From Winogradskya humida (lineage in GTDB: Bacteria; Actinomycetota; Actinomycetes; Mycobacteriales; Micromonosporaceae), in the NCBI RefSeq assembly GCF_016862215.1, contig NZ_BOMN01000136.1:1-64000 (forward strand): a DNA stretch of 64,000 bases, written 5' to 3'. This document shows positions 1 to 8,728 of this stretch, piece by piece. The notes beneath the pieces are model-generated. The model did no database searches, was not told the DNA's origin, and saw nothing but the letters and a program-made list of their open reading frames with translations. The position numbers and the translations under genes were made by a program. Each line of letters starts with the position of its first letter. The stretch's first letter is position 1.

Positions 1-2
1 CC

Positions 3-3000
3 GCGCTGACCGGCATGAAGGACATGGCCAAGGGCATGCTCGGCGCCCTCAAGGGGCTCGGCTCCGGGCTCTCCACGATCACCAAGGGTCTCGGCGACAC
101 GCTCAAGGGTGGCGTCGGGAAGATCGGTGACCTGCTCCGCAACCTCGGGAACCGCCCGCCCGACATCAAGTTCACGGCGACCGAGCTGAAGATCCGCGAC
201 TGCGTGACCGACCCCGTGGACGTCGCGACGGGCGAGGTCGTGCTGACCGACAACGACCTGGGGCTGCTGGAGCGCACGCACGTCTCGTCGTACCGCGCCG
301 GCCGCTGGTTCGGGCCGTTGTGGACCTCGGTGCTGGACCAGCGCCTGGAGCTGGACGACGAGGGCAGCTGCTACTTCGCGCCGGACGGCATGATCCTGGC
401 CTACCCACAGGCGGAGCCCGGCGAGCAGGTGCTGCCCCTCGATGGCCCGCGCCGCCCGCTGACCTGGTATTCCGACGGCGGCGCGGAGATGCACGACCCG
501 GAGACCGGTGCGACGCTGCTGTTCCGCCCGGCCGGTCCGGTGTCGGCGCTGACGGCGGTGATCGGCCCCGCCGGGCGTACCGAGATCACCTGGGAGGGAG
601 AGACGCCGGTCCGGATCGCCTTCCCCGGCGGCGAGTCCTTCGACATCACCGTCACCGACGGGCTGGTCACCGCCGTGGGTGACGTCGCCTACGGCTACGA
701 CGACGACCGGCGGCTGACGGAGGTCGTCACCGAGCGCGGCCCGGAACGTTTCGAATACACCGACGACCGCATCGCCGCCTGGCACGACTGGAGCGGCACC
801 TATCGATACGAGTACGACGACCGCGGCCGCTGTGTCCAGACCGTCAGCAGCAACGGCTACCTCGACGGGCGCATCGCCTACGACGACGAGCAGCGCACCA
901 CCACGTTCACCGATGCCCTCGGCCACACCACCGTCTACCACATCAGCCCCCAGCTACGTACGAGCAGCCGCGTCGACCCCCTCGGCCGCGTCACCGCGTA
1001 CGACTGGGACAACTGGGGCCGCCTGCTGTCCACGACCGACCCCCTGGGCAACGCCGCCGAGCAGGAGACCCCCGCGGACCACGACCTGATCTACGCCTGG
1101 ATCGATCCCGAGCGGGGCGAGATCGAGTACGGGCCGTTCAGCACCGTCGCCGCCTGGACCGATCCCGCCGGTGCGCGCACCGAATTCGGCTACGACGCGG
1201 AGCTGCAGCTCACCTCGGTGACCGACCCGCGCGGCCTGGTGTGGCGCTACGCGTACGACGCCGCCGGCCAGCTCATCGCCGAGGTCGACTTCGACGGGCG
1301 GCAACGCCGGTACGAGTACGACGCCGCGGGACGGGTCATCCGCCTCGTCGACACCGACGGCGCGATCACCGAGTTCGGGTACGACGCGTGGAGCCGGCTG
1401 ACCGAACGGCGTACGGCCACGGACACGGCGACGTTCCGCTACGACGAGGCGGGGCTGCTGCTCGAAGCGCGCAACAACGACACCGAGCTCGTCCTCAGCC
1501 GGGACGAGCGGGGCCGGCTCGTACGGCAGAGTACGAACGGCAGCGCTCTGACGTTCGAGTACGACGACATGATGATGACCCGGCACCGGCGTACCCCGTC
1601 GGCCGTGGCCAGCTCGTGGCAGTGGGAGATGATCCTCGGCCACGCCGCCTGGCTGACCGTCGGCGGGCACGAGCTGACCCTGGACCACCAGGAGGACGGC
1701 CGGGAGGTCCGGCGCAGCGTCGGCGGCGACGTCGTGCTCGAACAGATCTTCGACGACGAGGACCGGCTCGCCATGCAGCGGATCATCGGCGACCGGTTGC
1801 GCACCTTCGGATACCGCGCGGACGGCAAGCCCGAGTCGGTGACCGACGGCTCCGGGATCACGAGCCTGGAACTGGACCCGGCGGGGCGGGTTCTCGCGGT
1901 TCGCGGCGCGGGCAGGGACGAGTTCTACCGCTTCGGGCCGGCGGGCAACCTGGCCGCCGCGGGAGACCGGGAGTTCCGTTACGAGGGCACTCTGCTGCGC
2001 CAGGCGGGTGACATCGGATACGAGTACGACACCCGTGGCCGGGCGGTCACCCGTACCGTCGACGACCGGACCTGGCGGTTCGCCTGGAACGACCTGAACC
2101 AGATCGCCTGGGTGCTGACCCCCGGGGGCGACCAGTGGCGCTACCTCTACGACCCGCTGCTGCGCCGCGTCGCCAAGCAGCGCGTCGAACCGGCGACCTC
2201 ACGGGTCCTGGAGCAGACCGAGTTCGTCTGGAACGGCGCCGCGCTCGTCGAGGAGATCCACACCGGCGCTGACGGCGTCGTCCGGGTCACCACCTGGGAG
2301 CATCACCCCGACGACGACTACTGCGTGGCCCAGGTACGCGACGACGTGCTCGGTGTCGTCGTGACGGACGCCGTGGGCACACCGACCGATCTGGTCGTGG
2401 CCGGGAAGGCCGTCCCGGCGGGTGACTTCGACCTGTGGGGCCGCCAGCGTGGCCCGCATCAGCCCGCCACGCCGTTGCGCTTCCCCGGCCAGTACTTCGA
2501 CGCGGAGACCGGGCTGCACTACAACGTGCACCGCTACTACGACCCGGCGACCGCGCGTTACCTCAGCCCCGACCCGCTGGGTCTCGTCCCGGCACCCGAC
2601 CCGGCCGCCTACGTAGGCAACCCCATCGCCGACTTCGATCCGCTGGGCCTGATGCCCGCGTGCAACCTGGCAAAGGACCTGAAGTTCGAGAACCTCTCCT
2701 TCGAGAAGCAGTTCGACAAGATCACGGACGGAGCGATGGGCAACACCGTCCTGAAGAACCTTGTCTTCCGCAAGGTGCCGGACGGTGATCCGACCAAGGG
2801 CATCACCATGGGTGGCTTCAAGTTCCCCAGCCCGGCGAAGTTCGACACGAACTCCCAACTCTTCAAATGGGGCAACGGCAAGACCAACCTGATCTCGGAG
2901 CACCGGGTGGTCGACGTCAAGAATCTGAATATCGGCGCGACCGACAACATCGCCGTGCACCTCAACGTGATGGTCAAGCAGACCGGCTTCGACATGATCA

Positions 3001-3404
3001 GCAACACCGAGGGCATCGCCAAGTTCCACATCTCCGACTTCCACCTGACCGCCCGGCCGCTGAAGGAGCAGTTGACCATCACGAAGAACCAGACCTCGAG
3101 CTCGATCTTCGGCGACAACTCGGTGCACTGGAACACGGACATCGCCAAACCGGCCGGCTCCGGCGACCGCTTCACCAACCTCTCCAACCTGGCCGACAAG
3201 CTCGACATCAGTCCGGTCCAGGTCAACGACGCACTGGGCAACGTCGCGCTGCGGCCGATGGACGCGATCGACACGCTGCAACAGTTCCAGAAGGACTTCG
3301 CTGCCAAGATCATCAATGGTCTGAACGGCGAGAACATCAAGGTGGAGTTCACCTTCGACTCCACCGCGGACGTGGACGCCGCCTTGGCCCAGCTGAAGAA
3401 GTAG
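3..3404 (+). CDS. RHS/YD-repeat polymorphic toxin, start possibly outside window
   Basis: A large RHS-family protein of at least 1129 residues. The first ATG is at 15, but the frame stays open to the window edge, so the true start may lie upstream. Residues 1-60 are Gly- and Leu-rich. Around residues 62-120 is a DUF6531-like segment (DPVDVATGEVV). Residues about 220-800 are YD/RHS repeats (FEYTDDR, YRYEYDDRGR, FGYDA). The RHS core (FPGQYFDAETGLHYN, RYYDPATARYLSPDPLGL, DPLGL) ends near residue 885. The last 245 residues are a different, Lys/Asn-richer domain (FENLSFEKQFDKITDG and onward) that I do not recognise; in this family that is where the toxin sits. The known role is a shell that encapsulates and delivers a C-terminal toxin in contact-dependent competition. 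No small immunity gene follows; the next gene is an ABC ATPase behind a hairpin. Confidence 0.9.
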   Translation, partial: ALTGMKDMAKGMLGALKGLGSGLSTITKGLGDTLKGGVGKIGDLLRNLGNRPPDIKFTATELKIRDCVTDPVDVATGEVVLTDNDLGLLERTHVSSYRAGRWFGPLWTSVLDQRLELDDEGSCYFAPDGMILAYPQAEPGEQVLPLDGPRRPLTWYSDGGAEMHDPETGATLLFRPAGPVSALTAVIGPAGRTEITWEGETPVRIAFPGGESFDITVTDGLVTAVGDVAYGYDDDRRLTEVVTERGPERFEYTDDRIAAWHDWSGTYRYEYDDRGRCVQTVSSNGYLDGRIAYDDEQRTTTFTDALGHTTVYHISPQLRTSSRVDPLGRVTAYDWDNWGRLLSTTDPLGNAAEQETPADHDLIYAWIDPERGEIEYGPFSTVAAWTDPAGARTEFGYDAELQLTSVTDPRGLVWRYAYDAAGQLIAEVDFDGRQRRYEYDAAGRVIRLVDTDGAITEFGYDAWSRLTERRTATDTATFRYDEAGLLLEARNNDTELVLSRDERGRLVRQSTNGSALTFEYDDMMMTRHRRTPSAVASSWQWEMILGHAAWLTVGGHELTLDHQEDGREVRRSVGGDVVLEQIFDDEDRLAMQRIIGDRLRTFGYRADGKPESVTDGSGITSLELDPAGRVLAVRGAGRDEFYRFGPAGNLAAAGDREFRYEGTLLRQAGDIGYEYDTRGRAVTRTVDDRTWRFAWNDLNQIAWVLTPGGDQWRYLYDPLLRRVAKQRVEPATSRVLEQTEFVWNGAALVEEIHTGADGVVRVTTWEHHPDDDYCVAQVRDDVLGVVVTDAVGTPTDLVVAGKAVPAGDFDLWGRQRGPHQPATPLRFPGQYFDAETGLHYNVHRYYDPATARYLSPDPLGLVPAPDPAAYVGNPIADFDPLGLMPACNLAKDLKFENLSFEKQFDKITDGAMGNTVLKNLVFRKVPDGDPTKGITMGGFKFPSPAKFDTNSQLFKWGNGKTNLISEHRVVDVKNLNIGATDNIAVHLNVMVKQTGFDMISNTEGIAKFHISDFHLTARPLKEQLTITKNQTSSSIFGDNSVHWNTDIAKPAGSGDRFTNLSNLADKLDISPVQVNDALGNVALRPMDAIDTLQQFQKDFAAKIINGLNGENIKVEFTFDSTADVDAALAQLKK

Positions 3405-3410
3405 GCGGAT

Positions 3411-3440
3411 CCCGGCGTCAACCGATCGGTTGATGCCGGG
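3411..3440 (+). terminator. Intrinsic-type terminator after the RHS gene
   Basis: CCCGGCGTCAACC (3411-3423) pairs with GGTTGATGCCGGG (3428-3440) around a GATC loop: 13 bp with one G-U pair, starting 6 nt after the RHS stop. No T-run follows, as is common in GC-rich actinobacteria. It separates the RHS gene from the ABC operon. Confidence 0.65.
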
Positions 3441-3514
3441 GTCACTCCCGGCCGCATGCGGCCGTAGCCACGGAGGCGATTCGGTGCCCCCGTGCCGGGC
3501 GGCAGGCTTCTCGT

Positions 3515-4450
3515 ATGGCAATCATCGAGGTAGACGGCCTCGTCAAACGGTACGGCGGACACACCGCGGTCGACGGGGTGAGCTTCGCCGTCGAGCCGGG
3601 CGAGATCTTCGGCATCCTGGGTCCCAACGGGGCCGGTAAGACCACCACCGTCGAGTGCATCGAGGGCCTGCGCAGGGCTGACGGCGGGTCCATCCGGGTC
3701 TGCGGCATCGACGCGCAGAGCGGTGACGGCGAGCTGCGGCAGGTGCTCGGCGCGCAGCTGCAGGAGAGCGAGCTGCCCGACAAGCTCAGGGTCGGTGAGG
3801 CGATGGAGCTCTACAGCTCCTTCTACCGCGACCCGGCCGACTGGCGGGAGCTGATCGAGACCCTGCACCTGACCGGCAAGCTGAACGCGCCGTTCCGCAA
3901 GCTGTCCGGCGGGCAGAAGCAGCGCCTGTCGATCGCGCTCGCCCTGGTCGGCAATCCGAGGGTGGCGGTGCTCGACGAGGTCACCACCGGGCTCGACCCG
4001 CAGGCCCGCCGGGACGCTTGGGATCTCATCGAGCGGATCCGGGACCGCGGCGTGACGATCCTCCTGGTCACCCATTTCATGGAGGAGGCCGAGCGGCTCT
4101 GCGACCGGCTCGCGGTGATCGACGCCGGGCGGCTCGTCGCGCTCGACACCCCGGCCGGGCTGGTCGCGCGGGTCGACGGGCGGCAGCGGGTCCGGTTCCG
4201 GCCGTCCGCGCCGCTGGAGCACGCGGTGCTGACCGCGCTGCCCGAGGTCAGCTCGGTGGAACGGGCCGGGAGCCAGCTCGTGGTGACCGGCACCGGCAAC
4301 CTGCTGCTCGCCGTGACCACCGCGCTCGCCCGGGAGCAGATCGTCGCCGGGGACCTGCGGGTCGAGCAGACAACCCTGGACGACGCGTTCGTCGCGCTCA
4401 CCGGCCGCCGCATCGACGCCACCAACTCCGCCGGCTCTGAGGAGATCTGA
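3515..4450 (+). CDS. ABC-2 type drug-export ATPase (DrrA-like)
   Basis: A 311-residue ATPase subunit that would energise the permease encoded next. All nucleotide-binding motifs are intact: Walker A GPNGAGKTT near residue 38, Q-loop (LQESELPDKL), signature LSGGQKQR near residue 130, Walker B VAVLDEVTTGLD with the catalytic Glu, and switch His in LLVTHFMEEAE. After residue 225 there is the DUF4162-like C-terminal domain typical of DrrA/NatA-type ATPases, ending TTLDDAFVALTGRR. It is the first gene of a tight operon with permease, histidine kinase and response regulator. That layout usually means a regulated multidrug or self-resistance exporter. The substrate cannot be read from sequence. A degenerate, truncated paralogue lies at 32465-33115. 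Confidence 0.93.
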   Translation: MAIIEVDGLVKRYGGHTAVDGVSFAVEPGEIFGILGPNGAGKTTTVECIEGLRRADGGSIRVCGIDAQSGDGELRQVLGAQLQESELPDKLRVGEAMELYSSFYRDPADWRELIETLHLTGKLNAPFRKLSGGQKQRLSIALALVGNPRVAVLDEVTTGLDPQARRDAWDLIERIRDRGVTILLVTHFMEEAERLCDRLAVIDAGRLVALDTPAGLVARVDGRQRVRFRPSAPLEHAVLTALPEVSSVERAGSQLVVTGTGNLLLAVTTALAREQIVAGDLRVEQTTLDDAFVALTGRRIDATNSAGSEEI

Positions 4451-4452
4451 TC

Positions 4453-5193
4453 ATGTCCGCACTGTCGAGACTCACCGTCACCGAGACCAGGCTCTTCCTG
4501 CGCGAGCCGATCGTCGTGTTCTTCGCGGTCGCGTTCGCCCCGATCCTGCTGATCGTCCTCGGCCTGATCCCGTCGATGCGCGAACCCGTCCCGGAGCTCG
4601 GCGGGCTGCGGATGATCGACATCTACCTGCCGATCGTCGTGTCCATGGGCATCGCGCTGTTCTCGCTCAGCGGCCTGTCGCAGCTGTTCGCGTCCTACCG
4701 GGAGAAGGGCGTCCTGCGGCGGCTGCGCACCACTCCCGTCCGGCCCGTGGTCCTGATCGGCGCCCAGCTGCTGATGGCCACGATCATGTCGGTGCTGACC
4801 ATGCTGGTCATCCTCGCGATCGGGCGGCTGGCGTTCGACGTGCGGCTCCCGGGGCAGCTCACGGCGTACCTCATCGCTTATCTGCTTGTCGCTCTTGCGA
4901 TGTTCGCCATCGGTCTGCTCGTCGCGGCGCTCGCCCCCAGCTCCAAAAGCGCCAGTGCCATCGGGTCGCTCGTGTTCTTCCCGCTCATCTTCTTCGCCGG
5001 GCTCTGGCTGCCGCGGGAGGCGATGAGCGGCACCCTGCGTACGATCAGCGACTTGACCCCGCTCGGCGCCGGCGTGCAATCATTGCAGGACGCCACCGCA
5101 GGTCAGTGGCCGCAACCGCTGCACCTCGCCGTCCTGCTCGCCTGGACCGTCGTGGCCGGCGGCCTGGCCGCACGCTACTTTCGCTGGGAGTGA
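4453..5193 (+). CDS. ABC-2 type transporter permease
   Basis: A 246-residue membrane protein with about six hydrophobic segments (from FFAVAFAPILLIVLGLI near residue 20 through FFPLIFFAGLWL near residue 180), matching the ABC-2 permease family in length and topology. The motif around FAGLWLPREAM is typical of DrrB/NodJ-type permeases. The ATG is 2 nt after the stop of the ATPase gene with a GAGGAG ribosome site inside that gene's end, so the two are translationally coupled and should form the exporter together. It is followed 2 nt later by the kinase GTG. Confidence 0.92.
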   Translation: MSALSRLTVTETRLFLREPIVVFFAVAFAPILLIVLGLIPSMREPVPELGGLRMIDIYLPIVVSMGIALFSLSGLSQLFASYREKGVLRRLRTTPVRPVVLIGAQLLMATIMSVLTMLVILAIGRLAFDVRLPGQLTAYLIAYLLVALAMFAIGLLVAALAPSSKSASAIGSLVFFPLIFFAGLWLPREAMSGTLRTISDLTPLGAGVQSLQDATAGQWPQPLHLAVLLAWTVVAGGLAARYFRWE

Positions 5194-5195
5194 GA

Positions 5196-6473
5196 GTGGG
5201 CATCGAGGCCGAGCTGCGCGAGGAGTTCGACCGCTGGGAGAGCAAGGGGAACACCGCTCTCAAGCTGGTGCCCTACTTCCTGCTCGCGGTCAGCGTCACC
5301 ATCAGCCTTCTGCAGCCGTTCGGGCATTCCCGCGCCCAGCTGTTCGCCGCGCTCGGGCTCTCGGTCACGGTCGCGTGCTGGATGCTCTGGTTCCACACGC
5401 TGCATCCGCGACCGGTCATGGTTCTCTACTACGCCGGGCTCCTGGCGCTGACCGCCGCACTGGTGGCCATCGCCCCCTGGTACGGGTTCTTCGCGTTCGC
5501 CTGCTACTCCCAGGCGTACTACCTGCGGGGCCGCTGGCGTTACCTCGGTGCCGCAGCGACGGCGACGATCTCGGCGACCGCGTTCCTGGGCGGAGTGGCC
5601 GAGATCAACGCCGACGGCCTGTGGGGTGCGTGGCTCGGCGTCGGGGCGGTCTCCGCGGTGCTGGCCGTCGCTCTGTTCTACTTCGCCGAGATGGCCATCC
5701 ACCGCAACGACCGGCAGCGCCAGGCCCTCGTCGAGCTGCACCACGCCAACGTCAGGCTCGAGGACGCGCTGGCGGAGAACGCCGGGCTGCAGGCCCGGCT
5801 GATGGAGCAGGCCCGGGAGGCCGGGGTGTTCGACGAGCGGCAGCGGATGGCCCGCGAGATCCACGACACGCTCGCCCAGGGGCTGGGCGGCATCCTCACC
5901 CAGCTGCAGGCCGCCGAGCAGACCATGGACAAGCCGGAGACACTGCACCGGCACATGATCAACGCGATGGATCTGGCCCGCGAAAGCCTCACCGAAGCCC
6001 GCCAGAGTGTGTACGCCGTCCAGCCCGCGATGCTCGCCGACGCCCGCCTCCCCGACGCGATCGGCGAGGTGGCCCGGCGCTGGTCCCAGGTCAACGCCAT
6101 CGACGCCGCCCTGACCACCACCGGCGATGCCCGCCCGATGCACACCGACGTCGAGGTGACGCTGCTGCGGACAGCGCAGGAGGCCCTCGCCAACGTGGCG
6201 AAACACGCGCGGGCCGGCCGGGTCGGCCTCACCCTGTCGTACATGGAGGATCTGGTGACTCTCGACGTCCGCGACGACGGCGTGGGCTTCGACCCGGCCG
6301 CCCCTCGTGCCTCCCGCACCGGCGGTTTCGGGCTCGCCGGCATGCGCCAGCGGGTGCAACGCCTCGCCGGCCGGCTGGAGATCGAGTCGGAACCCGGCGG
6401 CGGCACGGCGATCTCGGCGACCGTGCCGGCCATCCCCGCGCTTTCCGTTTTCCCCGGCGGAGGTGCGCAGTGA
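5196..6473 (+). CDS. NarL-type sensor histidine kinase
   Basis: I choose the GTG at 5196 (425 residues). It lies 2 nt after the permease stop, is preceded by GGGAG, and the residues upstream of it in frame merely read through the permease gene. Residues about 20-175 hold roughly six membrane segments with no large extracellular domain. Then comes a HisKA_3 dimerisation domain with the phospho-acceptor His in REIHDTLAQGLGG near residue 223. The HATPase_c domain has its N-box in QEALANVAKHARAG and G-box in DDGVGFDP and GGFGLAGMRQRV. It should phosphorylate the response regulator encoded with a 4-nt overlap. An intramembrane-sensing kinase next to an ABC-2 exporter suggests it detects the exported or membrane-active compound; that is inference. 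Confidence 0.92.
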   Translation: MGIEAELREEFDRWESKGNTALKLVPYFLLAVSVTISLLQPFGHSRAQLFAALGLSVTVACWMLWFHTLHPRPVMVLYYAGLLALTAALVAIAPWYGFFAFACYSQAYYLRGRWRYLGAAATATISATAFLGGVAEINADGLWGAWLGVGAVSAVLAVALFYFAEMAIHRNDRQRQALVELHHANVRLEDALAENAGLQARLMEQAREAGVFDERQRMAREIHDTLAQGLGGILTQLQAAEQTMDKPETLHRHMINAMDLARESLTEARQSVYAVQPAMLADARLPDAIGEVARRWSQVNAIDAALTTTGDARPMHTDVEVTLLRTAQEALANVAKHARAGRVGLTLSYMEDLVTLDVRDDGVGFDPAAPRASRTGGFGLAGMRQRVQRLAGRLEIESEPGGGTAISATVPAIPALSVFPGGGAQ

Positions 6474-7120
6474 TCTCGCTGTTGATCGTCGACGACCATC
6501 CGGTGGTGCGCGACGGACTGCGCGGCATGTTCAGCGCCGACCCCCGCTTCGAGGTCCTCGGCGAGGCAGCCGACGGCACGGAAGCGGTCACCGCCGCGGA
6601 GCAGCTGCACCCCGACGTCATCCTCATGGACCTGCGCATGCCGGGAACCGACGGCGTCACCGCCATCAAGGAGCTGACCCGCCGCGGCGTGCAGTCCCGG
6701 GTCCTGGTCCTCACCACCTACGACACCGACAGCGACGTCATCCCCGCCATCGAGGCCGGCGCCACGGGATATCTGCTGAAGGACGCCCGCAAGGAGGAAC
6801 TGTTCCACGCGGTCGAGGCCGCCGCCCAGGGCCAGGCGGTCCTCTCCCCCGCCGTCGCCACCCGCCTGATGGGCCAGCTCCGCCGCCCCGCCACCGAACC
6901 CCTCTCCCAGCGCGAGCTCGAGGTCCTGCAGCTCATCGCCCAGGGCCGCACCAACCGCGACGCCGCCAAGCAACTCTTCATCAGCGAGGCCACAGTCAAA
7001 ACCCACCTCCAGCACGTGTACGCGAAACTGGACGTCAGCGACCGAGCCGCCGCCGTAGCCACCGCGTTCTCCCGCGGCTACCTGACCCCCACGCCGAACA
7101 CCCACCGGCACCAGAGCTGA
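6470..7120 (+). CDS. LuxR/NarL-family response regulator
   Basis: A 216-residue regulator starting at a GTG that overlaps the kinase stop (GTGA). The receiver domain has the acidic pair in VDDHP, the phospho-acceptor Asp in VILMDLRMPGTDG near residue 54, Thr in VLTTYD and Lys in YLLKDAR. The C-terminal LuxR-type helix-turn-helix starts near residue 145 (LSQRELEVLQLIAQGRTN, EATVKTHLQHVYAKL). It most likely controls its own exporter operon. I see no clear operator upstream of 3515. Confidence 0.94.
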   Translation: MISLLIVDDHPVVRDGLRGMFSADPRFEVLGEAADGTEAVTAAEQLHPDVILMDLRMPGTDGVTAIKELTRRGVQSRVLVLTTYDTDSDVIPAIEAGATGYLLKDARKEELFHAVEAAAQGQAVLSPAVATRLMGQLRRPATEPLSQRELEVLQLIAQGRTNRDAAKQLFISEATVKTHLQHVYAKLDVSDRAAAVATAFSRGYLTPTPNTHRHQS

Positions 7121-7160
7121 TCACGCCGTCCAGCCCGCCGCCGACCTCCGGTCGCGGGAC

Positions 7161-7231
7161 TGCCGGCCACCGACCGCCGGCCGCAGGGCTGCCGGCCACC
7201 GACCGCCGGCCGCGGGGTTGCCGGCCCGCGG
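7161..7231. repeat. Short tandem repeat between convergent genes
   Basis: The 24-mer made of TGCCGGCCACCG then ACCGCCGGCCGC-type sequence occurs at 7161-7184 and exactly again at 7190-7213 (period 29), with a third partial copy from 7219. The unit contains GCCGGC and GGCCGGC inverted motifs, so the RNA would fold strongly in either direction. It lies between the stop of the response regulator and the stop of the reductase and may serve as a bidirectional terminator. The role is inferred. Confidence 0.7.
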
Positions 7232-7233
7232 GT

Positions 7234-7857
7234 TCAGCCGGTGACTTCGTTGACGCCGAGGGCGAAGTCCCAGTGGCCGACGCCGTTACCGGCGAGGCCC
7301 ACCGTGACCACGCCGACGCCTTCCAGCCAGTGCGCCATTCTCAGGCCGCCGGCGTCCAGCGGGCGCAGGCCGAGGGTCCTGATGAATGCTGCCACGCTCG
7401 CCTTGGCCTGTTCGTTGTCGCCGGCCATGAAGACATCGGGGCGGCCCTTTTCCAGGACGCCCTGGAAGATGGTGTTGAACGCCTTCACCACGCCGGCGTC
7501 GGCCGGGGCGACCTTGGCGGCCTCTGCGGCGATCGAGGTCTCCCCGGTGTGGGCCAGGCCGTCGAATGTGGCGTTGAACGGGTTGCTGATGTCGACGATG
7601 ACCTTGCCTGCGAGGGCGTTCCCGTACTCCGCGACGACCGGGACGACCGCGGCGTACAACAGGGCCGTGATGACGATTTCCCCGGCTGGGACGGCGCCCC
7701 ACCTGCCCGTTGTCGTGTCGCCGCCCAGGGTTTTGGCCAGGGTGTCGGCCTTGGACTGATCGCGTCCCATGACCTCGACGGTGTTGCCGCCCGCCACTGC
7801 GAGCGTGCCGATGGTGCGGGCCATGGTGCCCGTACCGATGAAGGTGATCGTGCTCAT
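7234..7857 (-). CDS. NADP/F420-dependent oxidoreductase, NAD-binding
   Basis: A 207-residue protein of the F420-dependent NADP reductase-like family. It starts ITFIGTGTMARTIG with the Rossmann GxGxxA motif, then a ribose-phosphate-binding stretch VEVMGRDQSK. It continues with VDISNPFN and VKAFNTIF, typical of this family. The ATG at 7857 lies 23 nt after the SDR stop, so both are probably one transcript under the divergent TetR regulator. The redox partner and substrate are not visible; the family is often annotated NADPH-dependent F420 reductase, but many members act on other small substrates. Confidence 0.87.
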   Translation of the reverse strand: MSTITFIGTGTMARTIGTLAVAGGNTVEVMGRDQSKADTLAKTLGGDTTTGRWGAVPAGEIVITALLYAAVVPVVAEYGNALAGKVIVDISNPFNATFDGLAHTGETSIAAEAAKVAPADAGVVKAFNTIFQGVLEKGRPDVFMAGDNEQAKASVAAFIRTLGLRPLDAGGLRMAHWLEGVGVVTVGLAGNGVGHWDFALGVNEVTG

Positions 7858-7880
7858 TGGGGGTGGTCTCTTTTCTCGGG

Positions 7881-8615
7881 TCAGAGGGCGGTGGTGCCGC
7901 CGTCGGCGACCAGTTCCAGGCCGTTGACGTAACTGGAGTCGTCGGAGGCGAGGAACAGCGCGATGCTGGCGATCTCCTCGGGCCGGCCCATCTTTCCGCG
8001 GGGGATGAGGGACTCGAAGGCGCTCCTGGTCGCCTCGTCGAACAGTTCTTCCTGCTTGGCGGTGGCGACCTGGCCGGGGGTCAGGACGTTGACCCGGATC
8101 CTGCGGTCGCGCAGCTCGTTGAGCCAGACGCGGGCCCAGGCCTGCTGGACGGCTTTGCTTCCCGCATAGAGGCTCCAGCCCGGAAAGGCGCCGAGGGAGG
8201 CGTTGGATCCGGTCATGAGGATCGAGCCGTTGTCGTTGATCAGCGGCAGTGCCTTCTGCACGGTGAACAGGGTGCCGCGCGCGTTGAGCGAGAAGGCGCG
8301 CTCGAACTGCTCCTCGGTGATCTCGCCGAGGACGGCGGGTTCGCCCATCCCGGCGCTGGCCCACAGCACGTCGATCGAGCCCTTCTCCCGCTTGACGGTG
8401 TCGTACAGGCGGTCCAGGTCGGCCAGGTCGGCCGCGTCACCCTGGACGGCGGTGACGTTGCGGCCGATCAACGCGACGGCCTCGTCGAGCGCCTCCTGCC
8501 GCCGGGCCTGGATGAAGACGTGCGCCCCCTCCTCGACGAACAGTTGGGCGCCCGCCAGCGCCATACCGGTAGATGCGCCGGTGATGACCGCGACCTTGCC
8601 ATCGAGCTTTCCCAC
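7881..8615 (-). CDS. Short-chain dehydrogenase/reductase
   Basis: A classical SDR of 244 residues. The cofactor-binding motif reads TGASTGMALA near residue 12, where the usual third Gly of TGxxxGxG is replaced by Ala. The catalytic Ser is in MTGSNAS and the YxxxK pair in YAGSK. The C-terminus has the usual GRPEEIA and YVNGLELVADGG. The GTG start at 8615 has GGAG 5 nt upstream (CTCC at 8621-8624). First gene of a two-gene operon diverging from the TetR gene at 8729, which presumably represses it. The TetR-SDR-reductase layout suggests response to a small electrophile or xenobiotic. Substrate unknown. Confidence 0.9.
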   Translation of the reverse strand: MGKLDGKVAVITGASTGMALAGAQLFVEEGAHVFIQARRQEALDEAVALIGRNVTAVQGDAADLADLDRLYDTVKREKGSIDVLWASAGMGEPAVLGEITEEQFERAFSLNARGTLFTVQKALPLINDNGSILMTGSNASLGAFPGWSLYAGSKAVQQAWARVWLNELRDRRIRVNVLTPGQVATAKQEELFDEATRSAFESLIPRGKMGRPEEIASIALFLASDDSSYVNGLELVADGGTTAL

Positions 8616-8691
8616 GATTACTCCGTCCGAGTTTTATGCACACCGAGTTGTTTACTTAACGTAGGGCACGATCGACCCCGAGCGCAAGCTA

Positions 8692-8709
8692 GGTACACCG
8701 ATCCGTACC
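8692..8709. promoter_or_regulatory. Candidate TetR operator (divergent promoter)
   Basis: GGTAC (8692-8696) and GTACC (8705-8709) form an 18-bp interrupted palindrome. It lies directly upstream of the -10 of the TetR gene and about 80 bp upstream of the SDR start, so one bound dimer could control both directions. The symmetry is visible; binding is inferred. Confidence 0.5.
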
Positions 8710-8716
8710 GAACGGC

Positions 8717-8722
8717 TATGCT
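8717..8722 (+). promoter_or_regulatory. -10 element for TetR gene, probably leaderless
   Basis: TATGCT ends 6 nt before the ATG at 8729, so transcription would start on or next to the start codon. The only G-run (8723-8727) is too close to the ATG to act as a ribosome site. This fits a leaderless mRNA. Confidence 0.5.
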
Positions 8723-8728
8723 GGGGGC

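Noticed and set aside
2609-4222. Minus-strand 537-codon open frame across the RHS end and ABC ATPase
   Set aside because: Spans two real plus-strand genes and a terminator; no recognisable protein features.
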